Part shown: positions 1 to 11,560 of the stretch, in pieces
Layout: every line of letters starts with the position of its first letter
How positions within the stretch are numbered: position 1 is the first letter of the stretch
Assembly (NCBI RefSeq): GCF_004664715.2
Contig: NC_051076.1
Location: 186,001-250,000 of the forward strand
Origin: Peromyscus leucopus
Lineage: Eukaryota > Chordata > Mammalia > Rodentia > Cricetidae
Direction of reading: 5' to 3'
Length of the DNA stretch: 64,000 nucleotides
The notes under the pieces: model-generated
Seen by the model: the letters and a program-made list of their open reading frames with translations, nothing else
What the model was told of the DNA's origin: nothing
Database searches by the model: none
Program-made: the position numbers and the translations under genes

Positions 1-1148
1 TTTGGTATTTTTCAGTAATGAGTTGACCTAGCTGAGAATCTTTATTCATTTTAAGAAAGGAGAAAAATAATGAAAATGGTAGTAAGAAACCTTACATTTT
101 AATTAAAACAGTTAAAAACACAAACACATATGCTTGTTTTGATAAAATTATACAAGTTTCTTGTTAAGAAAAATATTTAGAATAAATAAGCTTGTTTTAA
201 GTAGTTTATTTTCAATGATAAAACAGAACTATCCAGTGTCTTAGTAGTTCTTGTAGTATTCCTGATGCACATAAAATTTTCACCACCACCACCACCACCA
301 CTCAGTCTCAAAAGAATGAATTCCTGGTTCTAAATAATACTCTAATCAAAAGCACCTGTCAAACACATCATACAAACTGACTTCATATACTGATCATATA
401 TAAAAAAAGTACTCAATAACTCTGTAAGAGTAGGAAATGGACTTTTAAAAAAAAAATGCTCCGATGCTAGAGTGAAAAGATCCACACAGCCACCAGCAAA
501 ATCAATTTTGTTGGTCCTAGAACAAAACCTAGACTTCAGACCAGAATTCAACTCATAGGAAAGACCATGATCCTGACAAAGAAAACAGGAGACACTGGAG
601 ACCAAGAGACACATAGATCTAGTCGAGACAATAAGCTTTCATGCTCAGAGCAGTGTCTGCACCCAGTGTCAAATCCAAACACGGAAAGTATCTGGAAAGA
701 AGCAAGAAAAGGTGTGGCATAACCACAGAAACAGAAAGCAAACGGTAGTCACTCTGAAATTTGTATGGTATGGGAATCAAAATGCCAAATGCCTATAAAC
801 ATCGGGGAGTTAGCAGTAAAAGCAGGTAGTGAGAGCCTGTGATCATCAACAGCCACGGTCTCAACAGAAGAGCAACCAATGGGAAGACAGGGTTCATTGC
901 CAGGAGATGTAACCTGTCCCACAACTACCATACAGAATGCAAGCCTCCTGTAGTGGGGACTTATTTTGAGATCAAAATCATGGATCTTTACTTAAATTAG
1001 ATAGGAATATATCCTAAGGTTCCTTTTAAACTCTGTCCTACATAGACTTCTGTTTGTTGTAGTACCCGCAACTAATACCAGGGCCTCATAATATTAAGGA
1101 AATGGTCTATTGCCAAGCTGCATCCCCTTCCCTTTTTGGAAACTATCT
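1..1148. other. no gene recognised; low-complexity flank
   Basis: I see no coding region, RNA gene or clear repeat apart from a short perfect (CAC)7 run at 281-301. Reading frames are short and stop-rich. This could be intronic or downstream DNA of the leftward transcript that may start in the CpG island near 6.4 kb, but that is inference. Confidence 0.5.
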
Positions 1149-1222
1149 TATTTTGAGAGTCTCACTAAATTGCTAAGCTTCTTGACTCATCCTCCTGAGT
1201 AGCTGGGCCCACAGACATGTGC
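1149..1222 (-). repeat. old 7SL-derived SINE fragment (PB1/B1-like)
   Basis: The plus strand reads like the reverse complement of a B1/Alu left arm, including CCTCCTGAGTAGCTGGG followed by CACAGACATGTGCT. Divergence is high and both ends are ragged, so this is an old copy and the family is uncertain. Confidence 0.45.
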
Positions 1223-2202
1223 TCTATGGAGTATTATAGAACATATTATTCTAGTATTCTCCTACATAGCTGAGCAATATTTAGGATAAAAATAAACATA
1301 TTTGTGATTAAAAAAAATAAAACCCTAATGACCCAACAGATTAATAATTGTATTCCAAAATAGAATAAAGTCAGAAGTATTTTCCAAAACTGACTTGCAA
1401 AAATTGAACCATGACTCTGTTTTATCTGTGAAAGTATCAATACTTCCTCAAACTAGTTGGCATAAATGAATAAATTCTTTAAATGTAGTATTATTTCCTG
1501 GTCTTAGGTCTTTCTTATCTATATACCTATATAGGTCCTCCAAATCCCTTCACTTATAGCTCATGCTGTATCTTCCTATGTCATGTAAACATTCAGACAT
1601 TCCTGAAGATTCATGATCTGAGCCTAAGAATGCTACCTATCTCCCACAATGGTTTATATTTACACTGTTGGGTACTGGTTGTAATCATTGTTCTATGGAT
1701 ATATTAAAGAGGCCTCAATTCACACTCCAAGTCTTATTATCACCCCATAACCTCTGAACAAATCAAGACTGAATTCATGATCACTTGACACTATGCTTAA
1801 ACCAAATATAAACCTGTTATGAAGAACTGTACATACAATAAATGCTGTTGCTCTGGTAATCTCTCCTGACAGTAATATTTTCTCTGAAACAAAAATTATT
1901 GCATATATTGCAAACCAAAGTGCCTCCAAAAAAGGGGGGACAACGATACAGAGAAACCAAGGCAGTACTGCTATCTCTAACTTGTTTGTAAGTCAGCTGC
2001 AAAGCCTTAGCCAAGTTACTCATCTGTCACCTCAGAAGTATACTATCCCCAAAGTATTTAACAAATGATGCTTGCATACAAAAAAACCCAATAGCAAAAT
2101 TTTTTTTTTAAAAATTGTTACTGTAACCTAGTGGACATTCAGTCATTCTTCAGTAAGATACTTCTTTCAATTTTAAACATTACATATAAGAATATTTTAA
2201 TA

Positions 2203-2330
2203 GCCAACAATGGTGGTTCCTCTCTTTAATATCACCTTTTGGGAGGCAGAAGCAGGTGGATCTCTTTGAGTCTGAGACCAGCCTGATCTACATGGCAAGT
2301 TCCAGGCCAGCCAAAGTTATATAATAAGAG

Positions 2331-2334
<4 letters not shown>
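2203..2334 (+). repeat. B1 SINE, diverged
   Basis: A diverged B1: a degraded A box region, then TTTAATATCACC in place of TTTAATCCCAGC, then GGGAGGCAGAAGCAGGTGGATCT and GAGACCAGCCTGATCTACA. It runs directly into a TC microsatellite that replaces the usual A-rich tail. Confidence 0.7.
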
Positions 2335-2423
<89 letters not shown>

Positions 2424-2424
2424 T
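2335..2424. repeat. compound (TC)n(TG)n microsatellite
   Basis: About 70 bp of TC dinucleotides with one TT interruption, then nine perfect GT units (2407-2424) and a G run. It sits at the 3' end of a B1, where such tracts often grow from the SINE tail. Confidence 0.95.
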
Positions 2425-3255
2425 TGGGGGGGTGGCTGTACTCAACTAAATCTCTGTCAACAAAAAACAAAAAACATGCAGTACATATTCTCAAGAACTT
2501 AGCTTATTCTGCAGGACTACACATAGCTCATACTTTCCAAACAATGGCTATTGAACCACATAAATTGAAACATGGTTCTTGATATAGAGCAGGTTCCCCT
2601 GGATTACTCAGAGTTTTACTTCAGAACCACAAGCTGAGAAGTGATTGGGGATTTGCACTCTCTCACCCTCTTCCCCATCCCATTCCCATCTGTGAATCTG
2701 TATCATTCTCATTAACTGGTTGTTGGGTCCTCTCTGACCTGGCAGTCATGGAGCTCCCTGTCTATTATCACTGATCCCCTTTGTCACCGTCCTCCTAACC
2801 ACAGCAGACTGTTTTACTGCTACCCAACATATCTTTACTCTTCATCATTCTGCCTTCTATTTCCTTCTCTTCTCAGCTAGCAAACAAAGGAGATCTACTT
2901 CACAGGTACAACCAGCCAATCAATACATCCTCTTCCTTTCAATTAGAGAATAAAACAACAAAGTGAAGCAAGGAGATCTTTGGTGTCTCTGGGCTGTTTT
3001 CATCACAATCTGATACTGAAAGTTTTGTTCACTGTACAAAGAGACTTCACAGTTTTGCTTTTGTTTCTGTTTAATTTCTAAGCATGGGATGATTGTAGAT
3101 AACTAGCCTAGTCATTTGAGGGTTTTTACTATTGTAGAACTTTGGGCTTAAAAAGCAAGAAAACATATGAAGTCTGCCATCTTAAAAAGCAACCCAATAC
3201 TTTAAAATATCAATTAAATCTCAAAAAGTTTTATTAAAATCAGATCTTAAATGAA

Positions 3256-3462
3256 CAAGCTTGAGACATAGCTCAGTGCTTGTAACATTTGTCTAGCATG
3301 CATAAGGCATTGGTTCAATTTCTAGTATCACACTTTCCCCAAAAACCTGGGTATGGTTACCACACCTGCCAGCTGATAAATGTGTGTGCTGTGGCAGAAG
3401 CATCATGAGTTTGAAGCCAGCCTGGACTGAAAAAGAACTATTCTAAAAACTCCAAAAAAGAC
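3256..3462 (+). repeat. B4-type SINE (ID-like head plus B1-like body)
   Basis: The first 75 bases match the tRNA-derived ID head (ACATAGCTCAGTGCTTG, CATTGGTTCAATTTCTAG). The rest resembles a B1 arm (GAGTTTGAAGCCAGCCTGGACTG). An ID head fused to a B1 body is the B4 arrangement. A CA microsatellite follows at 3479-3528. Confidence 0.6.
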
Positions 3463-3473
3463 ATGTGGCCAAA

Positions 3474-3478
<5 letters not shown>

Positions 3479-3506
<28 letters not shown>

Positions 3507-3528
3507 ACACACACACGCACACGCACAC
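3479..3528. repeat. (CA)n microsatellite
   Basis: CA repeat with two CG and one AA interruption, lying at the tail of the B4 SINE. Confidence 0.95.
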
Positions 3529-3531
3529 AAA

Positions 3532-3745
3532 TGCTTAACATCACCAATTATCATAGGACTGTGAATCAAAACTACAGATAGTACTATATAGTTACGAGAA
3601 TGGCAATTACTGTTTTAAAAGGTTTGGTGAAAATGTGGAGAAATAATCACAATACTGTGGTGAAATTAGGATACTGTGCATTGCTGGTAGGAAAGAAAAA
3701 CCAGGGAGTCATTGTGGTAAACAGTACCGCAATTCCTTAAAGCCT
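3532..3745 (+). repeat. old LINE-1 fragment, end of ORF2
   Basis: Reads like the conserved 3' part of L1 ORF2: AACATCACCAATTATCATAG, then AATCAAAACTACAGATAG, GGTGAAAATGTGGAGAAA and TGCATTGCTGGTAGGAA. The reading frame is broken throughout. Confidence 0.6.
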
Positions 3746-3760
3746 TAGACACAGAATTAC

Positions 3761-4110
3761 ATGTTAGTCAGCTTCCGTCACTATAACAAATGCAAAGGTA
3801 ATCAACGTATAAAGAGAAAAGTTTTACTTTGGCTCCCAGTTTTAGAGGTTTCGTACATCTTTGGTTGGCCATATGGCTTTTGTAGCTGTGGAAGAGAGCA
3901 CATTATGGTGGGGGCAGAAAGGAGCACAGGCAGAGCAAACTGCTCATTTATTAGCCAAGAAGCAAAAGCAAAGGGAGGAGGAAGGGGCTAAGGCTCCACT
4001 GTCCTCTTCAAGGTCATGCCCTCAATGGTCTAAAACTTCCAACCAGGACTGACTTTTCTCCATGTCACTTCTCTGAGGACCAAACCTTAAGATAGGAACA
4101 TTCAAGATGC
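3761..4110 (-). repeat. MaLR-like LTR fragment, old
   Basis: The phrases TTAGTCAGCTTCCGTCACTA, TTTTACTTTGGCTCCCAGTT and AGGTCATGCCCTCAATGG follow the antisense order of MT/MLT-type LTRs. The match is weak and the family assignment is tentative. Short open frames here look like chance. Confidence 0.35.
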
Positions 4111-4111
4111 A

Positions 4112-4665
4112 AACTATTCCATATTACCATGTAAAGAAACATTTTCATTTATGAATCTATAACCAGAAGAAATGAAAGTAAGACAAACATGTTTATACAC
4201 ACAGCAGCAGCATTTACAGTAGCCAAAAAGTAAAAGCAACCCAGGTGTCCACAGATGAACAAACAAGTAAAAAAGTAATACATTTATACTGTGATTATTA
4301 TACTCAGCTTTTAAAGGAAGGACATTCTGACATATGCAATAACAGCTGAAACTTGGGGACATTATTCTAAGTTAAATAAGCCAGTCACAAAAGGACAAAT
4401 CCTGCGTAAGTACACTCATATGATGTGTCCACAGTGGTCACAGGCACAGAAGAAGCTGCATTGTTGCTAGGGGCTAATGGTAGTTGGCAAAGAGGAGTGA
4501 GTATTTAACAGGTACAGAGCTTCAGCTAGGGAAGACGAAAAGTACTGAAGACAAACGGCAATGATGGTCACACAACAGTGTGAACACATGCTGTGTTACT
4601 GAATGGAATACTTGAAATTATTAAAACGTATTATGTTGGGTACATCTTACTATAGTGATAAAGTA
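4112..4665 (+). repeat. ancient LINE-1 3' end (L1M-like)
   Basis: The run from TACACACAGCAGCAGCATTT through AGCAACCCAGGTGTCCACAG, TAAATAAGCCAGTCACAAAA and GTTGCTAGGGGCTAATGG is the characteristic order of an ancient mammalian-wide L1 3' end. It carries no intact frame. Confidence 0.65.
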
Positions 4666-6050
4666 AATGAAAAGTAAGGTTGGCACAGAGAGGAGAAGTA
4701 TTCACTAAATACTGACACTATCGGACAAACTCAATTTAACAAAAACAAAGGCAACACGTGTTACATTAGCTGACTAAATATTGGTAATTTTGTTTGAGCT
4801 CAACAAAGAGCATGGAAACACCTTTAATGTGGACTGACCCTAGATTCTTCTTGCAAAGCTAAGTTGGTGATAAATAAATATGATCTTTCATGAACATAAC
4901 AAATAACTGAATATTCATTCTCCAAACTGGTAAGCCCTACATCTTTACTATTCCAAGTGATAACAAATGTGTTTCAACCTCAGTCATTGTACTCACCTGA
5001 ACATACCCCCATAACTGAAGTCCCGTCCCCCACTTAATTCAGACCTCTACTCAACTACCCCTTTAGCAAAGAGACTTCTGAGCCTGCCCACCTTCTCTAA
5101 CACAGCACTCACATCATTCTCTCCCCCCTCCACTTGCTTTATTTTTCCTTACAATCCTCACTAGTTTTCATGCATTTGCTTATGGACTGTTCTTCACCCA
5201 CTAGAATAAAGGACACCAGACTTCTCTCTACCTTGTTCACTACTGTCTTCCCCGGACATGGGACATTACCTGATTTACCTAAGGTGGCTCATCAGTACAG
5301 CTAGATGAATGAAAAGGTTGATGCTCACAGCTTTATAAATCCTACTTTCCTCTTGGCCTGGATACTGTTCTACCATTTACAACTGCTGCTGCAGTCACAG
5401 ACAAAAACCCATTCCGGCCAGCTTCACTGGTTAAACGGACCAGACTCCTAGTTTAAAACAAGTTAAGTTTACAGAAAGCTCCATAGCAGCACTTCCATTG
5501 AAACCCGGATTTAGCACCTAAAGAGTGCTCTAATTCAACTTCAGAATGAGTAAGGGCATCTGTCCCTCTCAAGAAAGGATAAAGAACCAGGAGAAACAGA
5601 ACACTTTTGACAGTGCTTTAAGGCAAAGCCAAACCATGAACTTTAAGATAAGAGCACCACCACACTGCACCTATTTAAAAACAAAACAAGGCAGTCGTAG
5701 GTCCAGACCACAGAACTTTCCCTCTGCAACTTTTTTGAGAATTTGGGGGAAACGGACAATGCTATTTGTCTTTAAAATGCAGCCCAAACACACGTAGACA
5801 AAAGTTACTTGCCCCAAAAGATGGACACTTTGGAAAACGAGAAGCACAGGATGTGGGAGAAAAGTCTGCTTCCAAATATAAGTAACTTAGAAAAGAGTGT
5901 ATACATCCTACTCAGTTTCACATGATAAAAGCTTTGAGGGCACTTTATAACCACACTCTAATGTTTGCACGAAATGCATGCCAAAGCTTTAGCAATTAAC
6001 ACTTTTTGTATTAAAAACGAACAGCTAACAACTTCAACCAGATCACGGCG
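4666..6050. other. no gene or repeat recognised
   Basis: I see nothing I can assign in this 1.4 kb. It has ordinary AT-rich composition that becomes GC-rich only at the right edge, where the CpG island begins. Confidence 0.5.
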
Positions 6051-6099
6051 ACACAGTAAGTGGGGGGTCCCTAACTGTGTCTGTGGGCTGTGGTGACAG

Positions 6100-6700
6100 C
6101 CAGAGCCTCGTGGGCTCAGACACAAGGCTGGCCACGCAGGACGCACGTGTCCCCCCGGCCTGGAGGGCGGGCGGAGGCAGCCCTTCCGCAAGATCGCGGG
6201 CCCAGGTCCGAGGCACGGGTCCGCCGTGGGCCCGGGGACGGCCGGGCACCCGGGCCAGCCCCCGCCCGAGACCCGGCCCGGCCGGCCCGCAGGGTCCCGC
6301 CGCGGCGGCGGGGCGGCCAGCGCGGCCCTACCTGAGCTCTGCCCCCAGCGGCTCGGCTGAGGGGGTGCGCGCGAGGAGGCGTGGCCTTCCAGCCTGGGCC
6401 GACTCCCCCGCGCGGCCGCCGCGGCGCTCTCTCCGGGACCCGCGCCCCCACCGGCTTCGAGCTGCACTTCCGGGGTCTGCGGGGGACTTTGGCGTCACTA
6501 CGCATGCGACGGCCGCGGCGCCAACAACCCGGAAGTGGGCGGGGCGGGCGCCTGGCTCTGCTCCCGAGGTGCTGCAGGCGCTCCGGCTGGGTGGCTGGGT
6601 GCTGGTGTGCAGAGTCTTCCCTAAAGCCCTGTTCTGGGAGAGGAATGTCCCTGCTCCCTGTGAAAGTGGACTTAAGCGAATTCCGCGCGCCGGTTCTTTG
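6100..6700. promoter_or_regulatory. CpG-island, probably bidirectional promoter
   Basis: Very GC-rich with dense CpG, unlike everything around it, which implies protection from methylation in the germ line. It holds two ETS/GABP-type sites in opposite orientation (ACTTCCGGG at 6466-6474 and CCCGGAAGTG at 6528-6537), an NRF1-like CGCATGCG at 6501-6508, a CRE-like GGCGTCAC at 6491-6498 and a GC box (GGGCGGGGCGGG) at 6537-6548. There is no TATA box. Facing ETS sites around an NRF1 site are typical of divergent housekeeping promoters. The site names come from known consensus sequences; activity is inferred. Confidence 0.75.
6332..6467 (-). other. candidate leftward first exon ending in a splice donor
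   Basis: On the minus strand the sequence CTCAG|GTAGGG places a strong splice donor at 6332/6331, directly downstream of the ETS/NRF1 promoter core. An exon from roughly 6470 to 6332 would be a short 5' untranslated or N-terminal exon, with the following intron running left, possibly out of the window. The minus-strand open frame across here is GC-driven and continues through the donor into the presumed intron, so it is not good coding evidence. The gene identity is unknown. Confidence 0.45.
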
Positions 6701-6800
6701 CTTATGTGGCTTCACCCGGGCTGTGCTACTCAAGACGAGCCAGGAGGCCTACCTGTGTTGGAAAGACGGCAACTACTCCGAAATTAAGACAGGACGTTAA
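6645..6800 (+). CDS. short ORF (51 codons) downstream of the CpG island, function unknown
   Basis: An ATG at 6645 opens a 51-residue frame that ends at TAA 6798-6800. It begins MSLLPVKVDL and ends EIKTGR. It has no signal peptide, membrane span or motif that I recognise. The ATG has G at -3 and T at +4, a middling context. Two AATAAA signals at 7286 and 7301 could end a single-exon transcript of about 0.7 kb; GGGTGAGC near 6890 is an alternative splice donor. It could equally be a non-coding first exon. Confidence 0.2.
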   Translation: MSLLPVKVDLSEFRAPVLCLCGFTRAVLLKTSQEAYLCWKDGNYSEIKTGR

Positions 6801-7285
6801 TGTTGACATTCTAATGACTCAAATGGGAAGTGCCTTGGTGCTCTGTTTTTCCAAACGTGTTTGAAAGATGCTTCTCTTATGGGTAGATTAGGGGTGAGCA
6901 ATAGAGGCAAATGGTTTTAATATTTTTACATGCTATTCTGATTTGTTTTTAATTCCGAAACCATAATTTTGCCTACAAAGGCCAAAGCAAGAACTGGATA
7001 CCAGAACTAAGACTGACTCTTCAGGTAACAGAGGAACGGCTGGCAGATAGCAAGCCTGCATTTGTAGTATTTCCAGAGAAGGGGTTCCAGAAATCTTGAA
7101 AGTATACTGTACCTCACTCCCGTATTTTGTTCTAAATCTCAATTCCTGCCTCCTTCAAAAGAGAGGGCGATGTGATTTATTGACAGTGTTCCTGATCCAC
7201 TAAAATGTTTGCTGGATTAGAGCAATGGCTTTATCTTATCTTTTTAAGATATCTTCAACCAGAAGATTCCTGTCACAAAATATAC

Positions 7286-7306
7286 AATAAACATCGTTTG
7301 AATAAA
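7286..7306 (+). terminator. two polyadenylation signals
   Basis: AATAAA occurs at 7286-7291 and 7301-7306, downstream of the rightward side of the CpG island. They are plausible 3' ends for a short rightward transcript, but AATAAA is common in AT-rich DNA. Confidence 0.3.
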
Positions 7307-7690
7307 TTGATGCCTGCACTGTTACAGTAGTTGGAGAAACTCAGTTACAGATAGGATAGGAGGGTGGGAAGTGGGGGAATTTGGGTGAGAAATAAATGTA
7401 GCAGTATAAAGGAATGCTCTTGAGGAAAAACAGAACCTATTAAAACAAGCCAAGAATGCCTGGGTGGAAGTCATAACATTGTAAGACTGTTAAGATTCCA
7501 TTTCAGGCTAGAGCGCAAGTGATTTGCAGGGTAGAACTTTCAACTGAAGAAAAAAGTTTCTGAAAAGCTTTGTATACTAAGCATTTTTGGATGTTGTCCT
7601 TCAGACAGAGTTTTTTCAATCATGAAAAAGCAACATACTTTCATTTTGGTAGGCTGACAACCATGAATAAATTCATTAAAAATAAGCCAG

Positions 7691-7915
7691 CAGGGATCAA
7701 GAGGTAGCTCAGCTGTTAAGAGCACTTACTGTTGTTCTTCCAGAGAACCTGAGTTTGGTTCCCTGTACTCACATCAGGTGCCAGGGCTCACAAGTGCCTG
7801 TAACTCCAGTTCCAGAGGATCCCAGCCCTCTGGCCTCCAGTGGCCAATGCACACAAATGGTTCACATAGGCCCACACAGGCACACACACACATACACATA
7901 AAAATCTAAAATCAG
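7691..7915 (+). repeat. B2/B3-type SINE
   Basis: A tRNA-derived head (GGTAGCTCAGCTGTTAAGAG, TTCTTCCAGAGAACCTGAG, TTTGGTTCCC) is followed by a B2-like body and a CA/A-rich tail ending ACATAAAAATCTAAAATC. Confidence 0.75.
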
Positions 7916-8439
7916 AACAATATAAACCTCCTATAAATGAATAATCCTTGTCTGACCATGAGAAAAACATTGGACAAAATACATAACCACTGTTTCTTCC
8001 GCCAATATCACAATAAAGCATGTCTTGAAACTATCAAGCACTAAGAGGAGCCAAATGAGACTTTCAATACAGCATCGTAGAGAAAAAAAGAAAAATGAAT
8101 AGGGAAAACAGTGAAATTTGGATAAAAGTGTAGTTATTTTTAATAATAAAGTATTAAGAACTATATCAAAAGATGAGTGGCTTGACCTTCCAATGTCATA
8201 TGAGATAAAGCCCACCTCAAGTAATAAACTGCTTACCATTGACACAAATAGGTATTTCATCCAACAATTCAGAACTATGCAGGAATGAAATCATCACTTT
8301 AATTTCTGAGTCGTAAATTTTGTAGAGACCAGTCAATCTCTCTGTGACCTACTCTGAACACTTGACACACGGAAACAATTGGAGACTTGGTCATTGCTAT
8401 TTTAACCCAGTAAGTTTGAGAGAGACATATTATTAAGCA

Positions 8440-8739
8440 AAAGAAATTGGTATTTCCACCAGGCAGCAATGGCACATGCCTTTAATCCCAGCACTCGCAC
8501 TCACATTCAGGAGGCAGAGTCAGGCGGATCTCTGTGAGTTCTAGGCCAGCCTGGTCCAAAGTGAGATCCAGCACAGGCACCAAAACTACACAGAGAAACC
8601 CTGTCTCAAAAAAAAAAAAAGAAAAGAGAGAGAGAGGGAGGGAGGGAGGGAGGGAGGGAGGGAGGAAGGAAGGAAGGAAGGAAGGAAGGAAGGAAGGAAG
8701 GAAGGAAGGAAGGAAGGAAGAAAGAAATTGGTATTTCCA
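8440..8739 (+). mobile_element. B1 SINE insertion with perfect 19-bp target-site duplication
   Basis: The 19 bases at 8440-8458 (AAAGAAATTGGTATTTCCA) recur exactly at 8721-8739. Between them lie a full B1 (8459 to about 8610) with an extra CACTCGCACTCACATTC segment after the A box, an A run, and a long GGGA then GGAA tract (about 8635-8720). The tract lies inside the duplication, so it grew from the SINE tail after or during insertion. The short charged frames read from the tract are not genes. Confidence 0.93.
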
Positions 8740-10930
8740 TAACAACAACCAATAGAAAATAGTCTTTTCATGTATATGCTCCAAATCAAGAATGATGTTA
8801 TGTACTGAAAACAGAAGGAGGCTTTTCCTTCCCTCACTGCCCCCTAAGTAGTAGACTCCCACTTCCCCAGGGCACAAAAAATATTGCCCATAAATCTGTG
8901 AAGAAAAAGGAGACAAAGCAAGAAAAGTATTGTGAGAACCTAGGTGTCTTGTTGGAATTACAGTAGCCCATGTGTAGCTGGGAAGGAACTATCAGAACAG
9001 GAACTGTGCCTATGCAGCACAAATTCTCCTTCTTTCTTTAATATAATATAAAATTTCCCGGTCTTTCCAACAACAGCCATCTAAGTTGTCCATGATACTT
9101 TTGTTTATCTATGATTTTAATTAAAATTAAATTTTTTATTTTATACACCTCTACAGAAGCCAGACACAATTTTCTCTTTCCATACCTCTTTTGTGCATTG
9201 AGATCTGACAGAGATAAAGAAAAAGGAAAAGAGATTTGTACCTTCCTGGCTAACAGCTGGTCTGTCTTTGATCAGTGAACTGATCAAAGAGATACCACTA
9301 TACCATATTTGGCATTTCTTCCTTCTATTCCAGGCGTCTATTACTGACTTCTTAGGCATCTGTCATCTTATCTATCACCTGCACTCTTCACATCAAATGG
9401 CACCTACACACATGCTATCAAACAGCAGATTTTCATTTAAGTTACAAATCAAATTAAACCTATTTCCCATAACTAAAACTCAGCTCTAACATTTTTGCAA
9501 CTCAGATTCGTGGAGGAAAACATTCTTGTGAGATTTAAGGGCAGAATTCCATCTACCCTAACCAATGCTATTGGAATGAGGTCTCAGCTATGTCTTAAAT
9601 TTTGAGAATCCGTTAACTTTCCAACCACTGGCCAAGATCAAGGAGGAATGTGTGAAGCATGACAAAGTACTTAGAGGTTCTGCTTTCTAAGTGCAGTTTG
9701 TACTAAAAACTCAAAATCAGTGTCATCAAGGGGGAAATGTCATCCCCTGAAATAACCTTATAAGCCCACAAAGTCAATTCAGGAGTCAGGCAAAGCTGTC
9801 AGAGCAAAATCACAATCTGCTCCTCATCCTCTCTGTGTTTGATTGTTCTTAGTCGACTTAAAGACCATTCACTTGGGAAATAGGGGAACGGTTCAATGTA
9901 AGAACACTGTCCTCGCATGCATGGGCCTTGAGCACAATCTTGAGAACTGAAGAAAAAGAAAATCTTACTTAAGACCACTGACTGGGAAGGCCACACAACT
10001 AGTCAATACATTATTAGTTTCTTTCTAACTCTGTTGTAGATAACTCTTCTTTCACATAGGTTTTAAAAAAAATTGCCTGTGCAACTTTTCAGGAACTTGA
10101 GGGCCAGTTTTGAGGGCCAGCAATGAGTAATTTGAACGTAATGAAATAGACTTGCATCTTTACCTTCATATTGTATTTGTACCTTTTGTTGCCTTAACCT
10201 TTGGATCAAGTTCTACTAGCTCTGTATATACATGCTCATCATTTCAGAATTTATTTATTCACAGCTCAGTAATAAAACACTTGCCCACTATGTAAAAGGA
10301 ACTAGGTATCACCCCTGTGTGTGTGTGTACACATATATGTATGTGATATATTTAATATATGGAGAGGGTAGAAGAATGTTTTGCCTAACTATAACAGTGA
10401 TATAGGGCTAACTTGACTGAAACTAGCCTATCTGTCCACACACAGTTTGAGGCTTATGGCAGCTACCAGCCACCATGGCAAGAGATATTAGACCAGCAAA
10501 AAGGAATAAAAAGAGTTCGCCTCTAAGTTCTTGGATAATATCTATCTATTGACAGAAAAGACATGAATATTATTCCCTTCAATGACCCTCTGTCTTTCCT
10601 TCATTACTCCCATCCTCTACCTAAAACACCTCCATTCCTATCTGCATCTATCCCATACTGGACCAAGAAGCTGCACTGTGAGCAAAACTCCTGCTTTTCC
10701 ATTAGCCAGCAAACAATATGTTTCTTCATCAGTAATACTTATCTTTTGGAAATTGATTTTCTGACTGGTAGTAACAATAGACAGGACATAGCTCCATGCT
10801 GCCACCCAGCATCCTATGAAGTTCCCTAAATCTTTTGGAACACTCAAGTCAGGTCAATCTAGATTCTTGACTTTTAAATAAAAACATACTTCTGCCAATA
10901 TGAATTGGAGTTTATTACAGATATTTTAAG
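8740..10930. other. no gene or repeat recognised
   Basis: About 2.2 kb of ordinary AT-rich sequence with only a short TG/TA microsatellite near 10316-10350. Nothing assignable. Confidence 0.5.
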
Positions 10931-10939
10931 ACTCCTGCC

Positions 10940-11550
10940 ACGGAACCAGATAGGATGACTGCAGACCTTCACCTCTTCCTCTGTTCCTCCAGATCCAATC
11001 CCAAAGTATACCCCCCTGCTCTACTGCAGAACACCTGTGGCAGCCTCCCCCTCCCTGCCTTCCCTCCCCTCTCCTCCCTCTATCCCCTCCTCCACTGCAT
11101 CTCTAGTAGATTGCACAGGAATGGGAATCTAACACCCCATCTTTCCACTCGCTGCCTTATTGCAGGGCCCAGCTCCCTGCTAAGCCATGTGCCACCCCTT
11201 CCAGGGAAACGGGGGGTGGGGGTGGGGGGTGACCATAGATCTTCACCTCTTCTGCTCCCCCTCATCCAGTTCCCCTAGCCTCATGCCCAGCTCTGTAGCA
11301 GAACACCTGCTGTGGCCTCCCTTTTCTCTCTGACCCCAACCCCAGAAGAATGCAAAGATCTTTACCTCCACCCTTCCTTCTGCTACCTCAATCCCATCAT
11401 CCCAGCCACCAACACCCTGCAGGCATTCACAGGAAACACACAAGCTGAGAAGGGAAACAGTTCCAACCTCCCAGTCTCATTCTCAGATCTATGGGAGTTG
11501 GGGGGGGTGCGGGGGAGTCGTGCCTCCCCCATCCCCCATGCTCCCACTGT
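10940..11550 (+). repeat. pyrimidine-rich imperfect repeat units, possibly LINE-1 5' UTR
   Basis: Three loosely similar units start near 10951, 11227 and 11345. Each carries an AGATCTTCACCTC-like phrase (GCAGACCTTCACCTCTTCCT, ATAGATCTTCACCTCTTCTG, AAAGATCTTTACCTCCACCC), and the first two also share GCAGAACACCTG(T/C)GGC. GC-rich monomer-like units upstream of L1 coding sequence are typical of rodent L1 promoters. The distance to L1 ORF1 (near 13839) and the intervening LTRs make this tentative. Confidence 0.3.
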
Positions 11551-11560
11551 TAGTTATTTA

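Noticed and set aside
3256..3330. tRNA-like sequence with A and B box features
   Set aside because: It is the ID-type head of a B4 SINE; the same applies to the B2 head near 7691. No cloverleaf of a working tRNA is present.
6077..6787. Long GC-rich open frames on both strands of the CpG island (up to 236 codons)
   Set aside because: They are Pro/Arg/Gly/Ala-rich on every frame, which is what high GC without stops produces. The minus-strand frame reads through a good splice donor, and no domain is visible.
8534..8916. Charged or Ser/Leu/Pro-rich frames over the GGAA tract
   Set aside because: They are direct translations of the B1 tail microsatellite.
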